The translations under genes and the position numbers were made by a program. From Magnetospirillum molischianum DSM 120 (GTDB taxonomy: Bacteria; Pseudomonadota; Alphaproteobacteria; Rhodospirillales; Magnetospirillaceae), in NCBI RefSeq assembly GCF_000294655.1, contig NZ_CAHP01000001.1, forward strand, positions 101,659 through 165,658: 64,000 nucleotides of DNA, written 5' to 3'. Every line of letters starts with the position of its first letter. The first letter of the stretch is position 1. The notes beneath the pieces were generated by a model, which saw only the letters and a list, made by a program, of their open reading frames with translations, was not told where the DNA came from and made no database searches. Positions 44,365-53,201 of this stretch are shown one piece after another.

Positions 44365-45612
44365 TTAGCCGAGTGTGGCCTTCATCTGCTTCATGTCCAG
44401 TTCCTTTTCCCACTTCGACACCACCACGGTGGCGACGCCGTTGCCAATGAAGTTGGTCAGGGCGCGGGCCTCGGACATGAAGCGGTCGATGCCGAGGATC
44501 AGGGCAAGACCGGCTACCGGCACCGAGGGAACCACCGCCAGGGTGGCGGCCAGGGTGATGAAGCCCGCTCCGGTGACGCCGGAAGCGCCCTTGGAGGTCA
44601 GGATGGCAACGCCCAGCAGGGTCAGCTCTTGTCCCAGCGTCAGCTCGATGTCGAGCGCCTGGGCGACGAATAGGGCGGCCATGGTCAGGTAGATATTGGT
44701 GCCGTCCAGATTGAACGAATAGCCCGAGGGAACGACCAGACCGACCACCGGCTTCGAGCAGCCCATCTTTTCCAGCTTGGCCATCAGTGGCACCAGCGCG
44801 GATTCCGAGGACGAGGTGCCGAGAACGGTCAGCAGCTCTTCCTTGATGTAGGCGATGAACTTGAAGATGCTGAACCCAGTCACCCGTGCGATCAATCCGA
44901 GCACGATCACTACGAACAGGAAGCAGGTCAGGTAGAAGCTGCCCATCAGCGCGGCCAGCGGCTTCAGGGCGGCGACGCCGTACTTGCCGATGGTGAAGGC
45001 CATCGCGCCGCCAGCGCCGATCGGAGCCAGCTTCATGATGCTGTTCATCATCGCGAAGAAGATGTGCGAGCATTCTTCGATGAAGCGATGAACGCCCTGG
45101 CCCGCCGAACCCATCTTGCTCATCGCATAGCCGAACAGAATCGCCACCAGCAGGACCTGAAGCAGATCGCCCCCGGCGGTGAAGGCGTCGAACATCGTCT
45201 TCGGGATGATGTGGAGAATGAAATCGACCGTGGTCTGCTCTTCGGCCAGCTTGGCGTATTTCGCCACTGCCTTGGCGTCGAGCTGGCTGGGGTCGGCGTG
45301 GAAGCCGTCGCCCGGACGAATGAGGTTCATCACCACCAGGCCGATGATCAGCGCCAGGGTAGAGACCACCTCGAAGTACAGAAGCGCCTTGCCGCCGACT
45401 CGGCCGACCTTCTTCATGTCGCCGGCACCAGCGATACCGAGAACCACCGTACAGAAGATCACCGGGCTGATCAGCATCTTGATAAGCGCGATGAAGCCGT
45501 CACCCAGCGGCTTCAAACTGACGCCTATCGACGGTTCAAAATAGCCAAGAGTACCGCCACATATAATAGCAACGAGAACCCAGAAATAAAGATAACTCAT
45601 CATTCGTTTCAT
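44365..45612 (-). CDS. dctA: C4-dicarboxylate:cation symporter DctA
   Basis: Imports succinate, malate or fumarate with protons or sodium; glutamate-transporter fold (DAACS family). From the ATG at 45612 (GGAAGG 8 nt upstream) the product has 415 residues. The hairpin serine-rich motif reads [17 protein letters not shown], and [19 protein letters not shown] and the terminal [16 protein letters not shown] follow. The frame is open 123 nt further upstream but looks non-coding. The first 22 residues and the DNA around its start recur at the chorismate mutase gene at 45974. I found no sigma-54 site upstream, although dctA often has one. Confidence 0.94.
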   Translation of the reverse strand: MKRMMSYLYFWVLVAIICGGTLGYFEPSIGVSLKPLGDGFIALIKMLISPVIFCTVVLGIAGAGDMKKVGRVGGKALLYFEVVSTLALIIGLVVMNLIRPGDGFHADPSQLDAKAVAKYAKLAEEQTTVDFILHIIPKTMFDAFTAGGDLLQVLLVAILFGYAMSKMGSAGQGVHRFIEECSHIFFAMMNSIMKLAPIGAGGAMAFTIGKYGVAALKPLAALMGSFYLTCFLFVVIVLGLIARVTGFSIFKFIAYIKEELLTVLGTSSSESALVPLMAKLEKMGCSKPVVGLVVPSGYSFNLDGTNIYLTMAALFVAQALDIELTLGQELTLLGVAILTSKGASGVTGAGFITLAATLAVVPSVPVAGLALILGIDRFMSEARALTNFIGNGVATVVVSKWEKELDMKQMKATLG

Positions 45613-45631
45613 TCGAATGCCCTTCCTGCCC
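45547..45631 (-). repeat. dctA start region, copy 1 of a duplicated leader
   Basis: 85 bp covering the ribosome site, the start codon and the first codons of dctA. About 60 of 85 bases match the segment at 46331-46415 in my ungapped hand alignment. Confidence 0.65.
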
Positions 45632-45875
45632 GATGGCATTTTGAACCCAACCGACGATGCAATACGGAATTGTCGTGTTCGCTGTCGATTGCGGTTTTCC
45701 GACATGATTCGGACATAATTCCCCTTATTTAACAAAGTAGTATTTTTGATGACTTTATTGATGATGAATTTTCTTTTTAAATCAAATGTTTAAAGGCTTA
45801 ACAATAATTAATATAATTTTATTCCCAACCAAGAGGGTAGTTTTCGGGTAGGGAAAAAACTTATCCAAGATTGCG
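45613..45875. other. A+T-rich region upstream of dctA
   Basis: About 260 nt, with a very A+T-rich core at 45740-45840 holding several runs of T and A. It probably contains the dctA promoter. TTATCCAAG at 45861 resembles a DnaA box but is alone and imperfect. No gene seen. Confidence 0.45.
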
Positions 45876-45910
45876 AAAAAAGAGAGGCCGGGCACTTCGG
45901 CCCGGCCTCT
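45876..45910 (-). terminator. Terminator of the gshA-chorismate mutase unit
   Basis: A perfect 11-bp stem, AGAGGCCGGGC with its complement (45883-45893 and 45900-45910), has a 6-nt loop. On the minus strand it is followed by CTTTTTT. Confidence 0.9.
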
Positions 45911-45973
45911 TACTGTAATAATCTGTCGTGGTGTTGGGGTGACGAACGCGCGGCTCCGGTCGAGCGGGGAGTG

Positions 45974-46396
45974 TCAGGGCGCGGTGTTGGTGCGGGCCCA
46001 GATTCCATCTTCGAAGGCGATATAAGACTCGATCATCGCCCGGTAAATCCGTTCGATCAGGGCCGGGTCGGCACCGCGTTCTTCTGCCAGGGCGCGGACC
46101 TTGGTGATGATGCGTTCGATGCGGGGCACATCGACGACCTCGCTTCGGGTCTGTTTGAACTTCGTCGCTTGGGCGACATAGGCCGCCCGTTCAGCCAGCA
46201 ACGGCACGATCATCCGGTCGATCCGGTCGATATTGGTGCGTACTTCGTCGAGCGAGTCGCACGAAACGGCTGCGGGTGGGCTGTTGCTCTGCGGCTGTCC
46301 CTCGGCGCTTGATGCCGCTTCGGAAGAGATCAGGATGCCGCCGCCGATAATGGCGACAAGACCCCAGGAAAAAGCACGTCTCATCATCCGCTTCAT
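45974..46396 (-). CDS. Exported chorismate mutase (AroQ type)
   Basis: Converts chorismate to prephenate, probably in the periplasm. The 140-residue product starts MKRMMRR, followed by a hydrophobic stretch and a cleavage site near SSAEG, a good Sec signal peptide. After a short Ser/Pro linker (about residues 35-42) comes an AroQ-like helical domain. It is identical at 76 of 97 positions to the cytoplasmic copy encoded next door at 46480. The signal peptide shares 14 of 22 residues with the first helix of DctA, including MKRMM and LVAII, and the DNA also matches, so the leader was probably copied from dctA. Confidence 0.82.
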   Translation of the reverse strand: MKRMMRRAFSWGLVAIIGGGILISSEAASSAEGQPQSNSPPAAVSCDSLDEVRTNIDRIDRMIVPLLAERAAYVAQATKFKQTRSEVVDVPRIERIITKVRALAEERGADPALIERIYRAMIESYIAFEDGIWARTNTAP

Positions 46397-46415
46397 TCGA
46401 AAGTCTTTCCCGCCT
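46331..46415 (-). repeat. Chorismate mutase leader, copy 2 of the dctA start region
   Basis: 85 bp around the start of the exported chorismate mutase gene, about 60 of 85 bases like 45547-45631. The shared part includes the ribosome site area, ATGAA, GATGATGAG and the LVAII codons. Confidence 0.65.
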
Positions 46416-46479
46416 AGTCTGACGCTGTGAATGTGCCTGCGCACCGTCTTTTGATCCGTTCCCGCTTGAACAGGACCAG

Positions 46480-46779
46480 CTAGGGAGCGGAATGGGTGTG
46501 GGCCCAGATTCCATCCTCGAACGCGATATAAGATTCGATCAACGCCCGATAGATCCGTTCGATCAGCGCCGGATCGGTGTTTGCCTCCACGGCCAGGGCG
46601 CGGACTTTGACGATGATGTCTTCAATGCGGGGGACATCGACCACGGCACCGCGAGTCGGCTTGAACCCGGCGGCCTGGGAGACATAACCCGCCCGTTCGG
46701 CCAACAGCGGCACGATGATGCGGTCAAGGCGGTCGATGTTGGCGCGCACCTCGTCGAGCGAGCCGCAGGAAACGGTCAT
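46480..46779 (-). CDS. Cytoplasmic chorismate mutase (AroQ type)
   Basis: Small all-helical chorismate mutase, 99 residues from the ATG at 46779 with AAGGA 7-8 nt upstream. SLDEVRANIDRLDRIIVPLLAER begins helix 1 with its active-site arginine. FKPTRGAVVDVPRIEDII and LIESYIAFE follow, a pattern shared with PchB-type enzymes. No signal peptide is present, so it acts in the cytoplasm on phenylalanine and tyrosine synthesis. It lies 14 nt after gshA and 83 nt before its exported duplicate. An isochorismate lyase role cannot be excluded by eye. Confidence 0.85.
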   Translation of the reverse strand: MTVSCGSLDEVRANIDRLDRIIVPLLAERAGYVSQAAGFKPTRGAVVDVPRIEDIIVKVRALAVEANTDPALIERIYRALIESYIAFEDGIWAHTHSAP

Positions 46780-46793
46780 GAAGCTGTCCTTAT

Positions 46794-48161
46794 TTAGTAG
46801 GCATATTCGGAAAAGAGAGGATCGACGCAGCCACCCCACCGATCGGTGAAGGCCTCAAGCATCTCCTCGGCGGCAGTACAGCCAGTTCGAGCGATGGTTT
46901 CAAGCGGCGCAAGATAAATACTTTCGTCCCGACCGGATTCTGTGCGGCGGTCGCGGCGGTGCAGCCCATCGGCGGCCAGTACCAGCATGTCGATGGCGAT
47001 GTCGCGGGCCGTCCGTCCAGCAATCGGGGTGTCCAGGCCCTGGCGGGCGATGTCCACGCGCAGGGCCTCGCGATCCTGGGCGGTCCAGGTCTTGACCAAT
47101 TCCCAAGCCCCGTCTAACGCGATGGAATCATACAGCAACCCGGTCCACAGCGCGGGCAGCGCCACCAGACGCCGCCACGGTCCGCCATCGGCACCGCGCA
47201 TCTCCAGGAACTTCTTCAGCCGCACATCGGGGAAGGCGGTGGTGAGATGGTCGGCCCAATCGCCCTGGGTCGGCAACTCGCCCGGCAGCGCCGGGAGTCG
47301 GCCTTCCATGAAATCGCGGAAGCTTTGCCCGGCGGCATCGATGTAGCGGCCGTTGCGGTAGACAAAGTACATCGGTACGTCGAGCATCCAATCGACGTAG
47401 CGTTCGAATCCCATCCCTTCGTCGAAGGCGAACGGCAACCCGCCGGTGCGGGCCGGATCGGTGTCGGTCCAGACGTCGGCGCGGGCTGACAGCAATCCGC
47501 AGGGGCGGCCCTCGATAAAGGGCGAACTGGCGAACAGGGCGGTAGCAATCGGCTGTAGCGCCAATGACACGCGCAGCTTGCGCACCATGTCGGATTCGGA
47601 GGCGAAGTCGAGATTGACCTGCACGGTACAGGTCCGCAACATCATGTCGATCCCCTTGGACCCGACCCGAGGCATGTGGCGGCCCATGATGTCATAGCGG
47701 CCCTTTGGCATCCATGGGATGTCCTCGCGCCGCCATTTGGGCTGGAACCCGACGCCAAGGAAGCCGATCCCCAGCGGCTCGGCCACGGACTTGACCTGTT
47801 CCAGGTGGGCGGTGACCTCATCGGCGGTCTGGTGCAGGGTCTCCATCAGCCCGCCGGACAGTTCAAGTTGTCCGCCCGGCTCCAGCGTTACCGATGCGCC
47901 CTGCGAGTCGGTCAGGGCGATGACGTTGCCGTCCTCGGCGATCGGTTGCCAGCCCAGGGCGGTCAGACCGTTCAGCATTGTCTTGATGCCGCGCGGCCCC
48001 TCATAGGGAAGCGGCTTCAGATCTTCGAGGGTAAAGCCGAATTTTTCGTGTTCGGTTCCGATACGCCAAGCCTCTTTCGGCTTGCATCCGGCCTCCAAAG
48101 CCTCAACCAATTGGCGCGTTCCGGTGACCGGCTCCGCGCTGGGCACGGCTGGTGCGGACAT
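46794..48161 (-). CDS. gshA: Glutamate-cysteine ligase
   Basis: First enzyme of glutathione synthesis. The 455 residues belong to the GCS2/plant-alphaproteobacterial class: RIGTEHEKFGF near the N-terminus binds substrate, LEPGGQLELSGG follows, and MPRVGSKGIDMMLRTCTVQVNLD and SSPFIEGRPCGLLSARADVWTDTD are hallmark segments. It ends LFSEYAY, as family members do. The two chorismate mutase genes follow in the same direction and share its terminator, so they probably form one transcription unit. Confidence 0.95.
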   Translation of the reverse strand: MSAPAVPSAEPVTGTRQLVEALEAGCKPKEAWRIGTEHEKFGFTLEDLKPLPYEGPRGIKTMLNGLTALGWQPIAEDGNVIALTDSQGASVTLEPGGQLELSGGLMETLHQTADEVTAHLEQVKSVAEPLGIGFLGVGFQPKWRREDIPWMPKGRYDIMGRHMPRVGSKGIDMMLRTCTVQVNLDFASESDMVRKLRVSLALQPIATALFASSPFIEGRPCGLLSARADVWTDTDPARTGGLPFAFDEGMGFERYVDWMLDVPMYFVYRNGRYIDAAGQSFRDFMEGRLPALPGELPTQGDWADHLTTAFPDVRLKKFLEMRGADGGPWRRLVALPALWTGLLYDSIALDGAWELVKTWTAQDREALRVDIARQGLDTPIAGRTARDIAIDMLVLAADGLHRRDRRTESGRDESIYLAPLETIARTGCTAAEEMLEAFTDRWGGCVDPLFSEYAY

Positions 48162-48326
48162 AAGGCGGGCTCCTGCCAGGAAAAGATAGGGTTAGCAAAC
48201 GACAGCCATGGCAGGGGCGTCAAGCGGCGAATCGATCCGCCCCCCGACCGCAATTAAGATGTTGCGGAACCGAGGGATGTGCGTTTACGTCTGCTGCTTG
48301 TCATTCCCCGTTATTTCCGGTGCCCC

Positions 48327-48869
48327 ATGATGAAGGTCATCCGCGCGAAGCTGCACGGCATTCGCGTTACTAATGCCGATTTGAACTACCACGGTTCGAT
48401 CACCCTGGACCCCGAACAGTGTGAGCAGGCCGGCCTTTATCCGATGGAATTCGTCGAAATCTGGAACAAGAATTCGGCCGCCCGCATCTCCACCTATGTC
48501 ATTTTCGGCGAACCGGGGTCGCGCTGCTGCGTGCTGAACGGCGCGGCCGCCCGCACCTGTCAGAAGGGCGACGAACTGATCATCGCCGGAGCCGAGCTGA
48601 TCGACAGCCCCGAACGGCTGTACGAAATCAAGCCGCGTATCCTCACCTTCCTGCCCGATAACCAGATCGATCAGGTGTTGGCCTACGACGTGTTCCAGAG
48701 CGAGCGGCGTCCCTATGATTTTCGGATCGTCGATGTCGGGCGGCAGACCGTCGAAAGCTGCCACACATGGCCCAACGTCGATATCGCCGGGGTGCGCACG
48801 GCACTGAAGGCCAAGGGCTGGCCCGAGAGCGAGATCGATGCCTTCCTTTCCCAGCACTTCACGTTGTAA
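48327..48869 (+). CDS. panD: Aspartate 1-decarboxylase PanD with C-terminal extension
   Basis: Pyruvoyl enzyme that makes beta-alanine for pantothenate and CoA. The self-cleavage pair is G23-S24 in YHGSITLD. R53, T56 and Y57 and the NGAAA motif (71-75) match the E. coli active site. The catalytic domain ends near residue 118 ([12 protein letters not shown]). A further 60 or so residues follow that E. coli PanD (126 residues) lacks. The tail ends [26 protein letters not shown]-like and resembles no domain I know. I chose the ATG at 48327; the next ATG is adjacent. queC starts 10 nt after its stop. Confidence 0.85.
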   Translation: MMKVIRAKLHGIRVTNADLNYHGSITLDPEQCEQAGLYPMEFVEIWNKNSAARISTYVIFGEPGSRCCVLNGAAARTCQKGDELIIAGAELIDSPERLYEIKPRILTFLPDNQIDQVLAYDVFQSERRPYDFRIVDVGRQTVESCHTWPNVDIAGVRTALKAKGWPESEIDAFLSQHFTL

Positions 48870-48879
48870 GGAGGCCGCG

Positions 48880-49569
48880 ATGAGCGACCGTCCCGCCATT
48901 GTCTTGCTCTCTGGTGGCCTCGATTCCTCCACGGTGCTGGCGATCGCCCGCGCCCAGGGGTTCCGTCCGGCCGCGCTGACCTTCCGCTACGGTCAGCGCC
49001 ACGCCGTCGAGATCGACGCGGCCCGCCGTGTCGCCGCATCCCAGGGTGTCGCCGACCATCGTATCGCCGACATCGATCTGCGGGTGTTCGGCGGATCGGC
49101 CCTGACCGCCGATATCGACGTTCCCAAGGGACGCGACGAGGACGAGATGTCCGACGGCCAGATCCCGGTCACCTATGTTCCGGCGCGGAACACCATCATG
49201 TTGTCGTTCGCCCTGGCTTTCGCCGAAGTGATCGATGCCGCCGATATCTTTCTGGGTGTCAACGCCGTCGATTACTCCGGCTATCCCGATTGCCGCCCGG
49301 ATTACATCCAGGCATTCGAGACGATGGCCAATCTCGCGACGCGGGCGGCGGTCGAGGGGCGGCGGTTGACCCTGCACACGCCGCTGATCGATCTGAGCAA
49401 GGCCGACATCATTCGCCAGGGTCTTGCCCTGGGGGTCGATTATTCGATCACCTCGACCTGCTACGACCCCGATCCTCAAGGCCGTGCTTGCGGTCAGTGC
49501 GATTCCTGCCGCCTTCGGCTGAAGGGCTTTGCCGACGCCGGTTTGTCCGATCCCGCACCCTATATGTAA
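48880..49569 (+). CDS. queC: 7-cyano-7-deazaguanine synthase QueC
   Basis: ATP-dependent enzyme that turns 7-carboxy-7-deazaguanine into preQ0 for queuosine tRNA modification (preQ0 is also used in DNA modification). The 229 residues contain the PP-loop LSGGLDSST and the zinc-binding cysteines in STCYDPDP and ACGQCDSC. The ATG at 48880 has a strong AAGGAGG upstream. No other queuosine gene is in the window. A terminator follows at once. Confidence 0.96.
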   Translation: MSDRPAIVLLSGGLDSSTVLAIARAQGFRPAALTFRYGQRHAVEIDAARRVAASQGVADHRIADIDLRVFGGSALTADIDVPKGRDEDEMSDGQIPVTYVPARNTIMLSFALAFAEVIDAADIFLGVNAVDYSGYPDCRPDYIQAFETMANLATRAAVEGRRLTLHTPLIDLSKADIIRQGLALGVDYSITSTCYDPDPQGRACGQCDSCRLRLKGFADAGLSDPAPYM

Positions 49570-49605
49570 AACAGGGGATACCGGCTTCCGCCCGTATCCC
49601 CTGTT
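49570..49605 (+). terminator. queC terminator
   Basis: An 11-bp stem, ACAGGGGATAC paired with GTATCCCCTGT, encloses a C-rich loop directly after the queC stop. Only TTC follows. Confidence 0.65.
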
Positions 49606-49698
49606 CATTCGTCGTTCAATCCGAGTCCGGGGTGGAAGAGGTCTTCCGCCCCGGTTTCGGTTTTATGCTCCTCGCCGAAGCAATGTGCGACGGATCAT

Positions 49699-51573
49699 CT
49701 AGGCTCCCAGACCCTTTTCCATCACCCCGACCAGACGGCGGGCAAAGGCGGCCGGGTCCGCCGGGGGCTCGCCCTCGACGATGCGCGCCTGATCGAACAG
49801 CAGGGCGGCAATGTCCTCGATCAGAGGTCCGGTGCCGCCGGTCTTGACCCGATGGGCCAGCCCCTTGATCAAGGCATGGCGAGGGTTGAGTTCGAGGATG
49901 CGGGGCCGTTCGGCTTCGACCTGCCGATGGGCGCGCAGCAGCTTTTCCAGATGCATGCTCATCTCGCCCTCGGCGGCGACGAGGCAGACGGCGGATTCGG
50001 TCAGGCGTTCCGAGGCACGGACGTCCTTCACCTTGTCGCCCAGTGCCAGCTTGACCGCTTCGATCAGGGTCGCGATCTCGTCGGTGGGGGCTTCATCGGC
50101 CTTGGGTTCATCGGAATTTTCGTCAGTCTTGACCTTCGACAGGTCGCCCCCGGCGGCCGCGACCGAACGGAATTGCTTGTCCTTATAATCGCCGACTGAA
50201 GAGACCCAGAACTCATCGATCGGATCGGTCAGCAACAGAACCTCGACGCCCTTGGCGGCAAAGCCTTCCAACTGCGGGCTTTTCTTGAGGGCGGCGAGGT
50301 CGTCGCCGGCGATGGTGTAGATCGCTTCCTGTCCCTCTTTCATCCGGCCCAGATACTCGGCCAGCGACACCCAGCCGTCCGAGGCGGTGGTGCGGAAGCG
50401 GCACAGGTCGAGGATATCCTCACGGCGCTCGAAATCCTCGTACAGACCTTCCTTCAGCACCGCGCCGAAGGTGTCCCAGAAGGTGAGGTAATCGCCGTCC
50501 TCGGCCTCGGCCTTGCGCTTCAGTTCGCCCAGGATGCGCTTGACCAGTCCGGTGCGGATCTTGGCCAGAATCGGGTTGTGCTGGAGCATCTCGCGGCTGA
50601 CATTCAGCGGCAGATCCTGGCTATCGACGATGCCCCGTACAAAACGCAGATAAGGCGGCAGCAACTCTTCGCAATCGTCGGTGATGAACACCCGGCGGAC
50701 ATACAGCTTCACATGCTGCTTGCGATCGGGGTTGAAGATGTCGAACGGCTTGGTCGAGGGCAGGAACAGAAGGCCGGTATATTCGATCGCGCCTTCGGCT
50801 TTGTAATGCAGGGTTGCCCACGGCTCGTCGAAAGCGTGAGCGACGTGATGATAGAATTCCTTGTACTGCTCCGGGGTGATCTCGGATTTCGGCCGGGTCC
50901 AGAGGGCGCTGGCGGAATTGATCGCTTCTTCGTCCTTGTCGCCGTCCTTCAGCAGAACCGGGATGGCGATATGGTCGGAATAGCGCTTCACCACTGTCTT
51001 CAGTCGGAAGGCTTCGAGGAATTCGCGGCTGTCCTCGCGCAGATGCAGGGTGATGGCGGCACCCCGTTCGGCGTCCGGTGCGGGGGCGACGGTGAATTCA
51101 CCCTTGCCGTCAGAGCTCCAGCACCAGCCCGCGTCTTCGCCCGCCTTGCGTGAGGCGACGGTAACCCGGTCGGCGACCATGAAGGCGGAATAGAAGCCGA
51201 CGCCGAACTGACCAATCAGGCTGACGTCGTTGCGGGAATCGCCGGTCAGTCGGCTCAGGAATTCGGACGTGCCGGACTTCGCGATGGTGCCAAGATTGGC
51301 GACCAGTTCGTCGTGATCCATCCCCAGGCCGTTATCGGCAATGGTCAGGGTGCCCGCCTCGGCATCGGGGATCAGTCGGATGCGGAATCCGGTGCCGTCA
51401 TCGGCCAGCAACTCAGGACGGGTCAGCGCGGCATAACGCAGCCGGTCGCAGGAATCCGAGGCGTTGGAGATCAGTTCGCGCAGAAAGATCTCTTTATTCG
51501 AATAAAGCGAGTGAACGACGATGTCGAGCAGCTTGCCGACTTCCGCCTGGAATTGCCGCTTTTCTTCGGCCAT
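49699..51573 (-). CDS. htpG: Chaperone HtpG (Hsp90)
   Basis: ATP-dependent Hsp90 chaperone, 624 residues from the ATG at 51573. The N-domain ATP site is clear in LRELISNASDSCDRLRY, DNGLGMD and GQFGVGFYSAFMVAD. The middle domain has RRVFITDDCEELLPPYLRFVRG and SREMLQ. The C-terminal dimer domain is present. The open frame extends 93 nt upstream, but the family begins at MAEEKRQFQAEV. It is divergent from hpf. Confidence 0.96.
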   Translation of the reverse strand: MAEEKRQFQAEVGKLLDIVVHSLYSNKEIFLRELISNASDSCDRLRYAALTRPELLADDGTGFRIRLIPDAEAGTLTIADNGLGMDHDELVANLGTIAKSGTSEFLSRLTGDSRNDVSLIGQFGVGFYSAFMVADRVTVASRKAGEDAGWCWSSDGKGEFTVAPAPDAERGAAITLHLREDSREFLEAFRLKTVVKRYSDHIAIPVLLKDGDKDEEAINSASALWTRPKSEITPEQYKEFYHHVAHAFDEPWATLHYKAEGAIEYTGLLFLPSTKPFDIFNPDRKQHVKLYVRRVFITDDCEELLPPYLRFVRGIVDSQDLPLNVSREMLQHNPILAKIRTGLVKRILGELKRKAEAEDGDYLTFWDTFGAVLKEGLYEDFERREDILDLCRFRTTASDGWVSLAEYLGRMKEGQEAIYTIAGDDLAALKKSPQLEGFAAKGVEVLLLTDPIDEFWVSSVGDYKDKQFRSVAAAGGDLSKVKTDENSDEPKADEAPTDEIATLIEAVKLALGDKVKDVRASERLTESAVCLVAAEGEMSMHLEKLLRAHRQVEAERPRILELNPRHALIKGLAHRVKTGGTGPLIEDIAALLFDQARIVEGEPPADPAAFARRLVGVMEKGLGA

Positions 51574-51783
51574 GGGGGAACGTCTCCGTAAAAGTGATAA
51601 AACTCGAGGCGACCTGATATGCGGCGAGCGGGCGAAGGTTGCAAGTGTGTCGATTCTCCGAAACAATGGTTCATCCCAAAAGGACGTCTCGGCGTTCCTT
51701 GCGGGGGCTCCCGCTCCCGCTCACGGGTGCCGCGAGCCAAGTGCGGTAGGACGGGTACGTTACCGATTACAATGGAGACGTTA

Positions 51784-52164
51784 ATGCAGATTCCCCTCCA
51801 GATCACTTTCCACGGTATTGATCATTCCGACGCCGTTGAGACCCGTATCCGCGAGAAGATAACCAAGCTCCAGGTCATTTCCGATCGGATCACCTCGTGT
51901 CGGGTGGTGATCGAGGTCCATCATCGCAATACGTCGAACCTCCACCGCAAGGGCGAACCTTTCCATATTCGTGTCAGCCTTGCCGTGCCGGGCGCCGATC
52001 TGGTGGTGAAGCGCGATCCCAAGGACATCCACGAGAACGAGGACATCTTCGTCGCTCTGCGTGAAGCGTTCGACTCTATTGAACGCCAGTTGAAGGATTA
52101 CGCGGCTCGCCAGCGTGGCGACGTCAAGACGCGCGCCAACTCAGGTGCCGCCGCCGAAGTCTGA
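51784..52164 (+). CDS. Ribosome-associated HPF/RaiA-family protein
   Basis: Short hibernation-factor-like protein that binds the 30S decoding region in resting cells. The 126 residues form one S30AE-type domain: MQIPLQITFHGIDHS, TSCRVVIEVHHRN, FHIRVSLAVPGADLVVKRDP, EDIFVALREAFDSIERQL. The ATG at 51784 has GGAG 6 nt upstream, and an in-frame ATG at 51772 is less likely. The long-HPF C-terminal dimerisation domain is absent. The adjacent divergent htpG hints at a stress setting. Confidence 0.9.
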   Translation: MQIPLQITFHGIDHSDAVETRIREKITKLQVISDRITSCRVVIEVHHRNTSNLHRKGEPFHIRVSLAVPGADLVVKRDPKDIHENEDIFVALREAFDSIERQLKDYAARQRGDVKTRANSGAAAEV

Positions 52165-52179
52165 TCGATCAGACCGATG

Positions 52180-52218
52180 TTCCGCCCCCTTTCCGTCCCG
52201 GCGGGGAGGGGGGCGGAA
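52180..52218 (+). terminator. Hairpin after the HPF gene
   Basis: TTCCGCCCCC pairs with GGGGGCGGAA across a 19-nt loop. There is no T-run, so it may be a weak terminator. Confidence 0.45.
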
Positions 52219-52343
52219 ATGGGGCATCCTATCCATCAAGATAATTGATGTGATCCGGTCGAGCGGTTGATGCTGCTCTCCGCTTCAGGTAGAACTCAGG
52301 CGATTTTGCAGCGCGGCACCCGTCAGCGCGCACCGGAACCGCC

Positions 52344-53201
52344 ATGAATATCGAACTCGCCCGTACTTTTCTTGAAATCGTCGATACCGGCAACTTCAAC
52401 AAGGCTGCCGAACGCCTGTCTGTGACTCAATCGACCGTCAGCATGCGGATCAAGGCGCTGGAGGACGAACTGGGACGGCCTTTGTTCGTCCGTTCGAAAT
52501 CAGGAACTCAGCTTACCGCCGCCGGAATGCACTTCCGCCGCTATGCCACCACGATGGTCCGGGTGTGGGAGCAGGCTCGGCAGGAACTGGCGTTGCCGCC
52601 CGGTTTCCGCACCGTGCTGACGGTGGGTGGTGAAGTGTCGCTGTGGGATCGGCTGTTGGTGCAGTGGATTCCCTGGATGCGGACCGCGATGCCCGATGTC
52701 GCGCTCAGAGTCGAGGTCGGTCTGTCCGATGGTCTGATGCGCAAGCTGATCGAGGGATTGCTGGATGTTTGCGTGATGTACTCGCCGACCAGCCGTCCCG
52801 GTCTTCACATCGAAAAGCTGGTCGATGAGCGGCTGGTCCTGGTTTCGACTCGTCGCCGCACTGCCCAGGAATGGGACGACGATTATGTTCTGGTCGATTG
52901 GGGGCCGGATTTCCGTGCCGCCCACAGCCAGGCATTTCCCGACCTCAAGACTCCCGCCGTGTCGGTGGGGTTGGGGGCCATGGGGTTGCAGCACATCCTT
53001 GCCCATGGCGGCACCGGCTATTTTCCGATGCGGGTGGCCCGGCCGCATCTGGCCGCCGGACGATTGTTCGAGGTAAGCGGCGTTCCAGAATTCCGCCGCC
53101 CGGCCTATCTGGTCTGCGCCGAGGATGAAACCCGCGAGGATTGGTTTTCGACCGCGCTGGACGGGTTGCGTTACGTCACGTCGCTCGAACAGGAAGATTA
53201 G
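52344..53201 (+). CDS. LysR-family transcriptional regulator
   Basis: 285-residue regulator. The N-terminal winged helix-turn-helix is typical (FLEIVDTGNFNKAAERLSVTQSTVSMRIKALEDELGRPLF lies in residues 9-48). The remainder is the ligand-binding periplasmic-type fold, with VEVGLSDGLMRKLIEGLLDVCVMY. I cannot name its target. It is isolated: the upstream gene is an HPF, and the downstream histidine kinase converges and overlaps its last 26 nt. The effector is unknown. Confidence 0.92.
   Translation: MNIELARTFLEIVDTGNFNKAAERLSVTQSTVSMRIKALEDELGRPLFVRSKSGTQLTAAGMHFRRYATTMVRVWEQARQELALPPGFRTVLTVGGEVSLWDRLLVQWIPWMRTAMPDVALRVEVGLSDGLMRKLIEGLLDVCVMYSPTSRPGLHIEKLVDERLVLVSTRRRTAQEWDDDYVLVDWGPDFRAAHSQAFPDLKTPAVSVGLGAMGLQHILAHGGTGYFPMRVARPHLAAGRLFEVSGVPEFRRPAYLVCAEDETREDWFSTALDGLRYVTSLEQED

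Noticed and set aside
45613-45875. Sigma-54 promoter for dctA
   Set aside because: No GG-N10-GC pattern with the usual flanks found on the minus strand.
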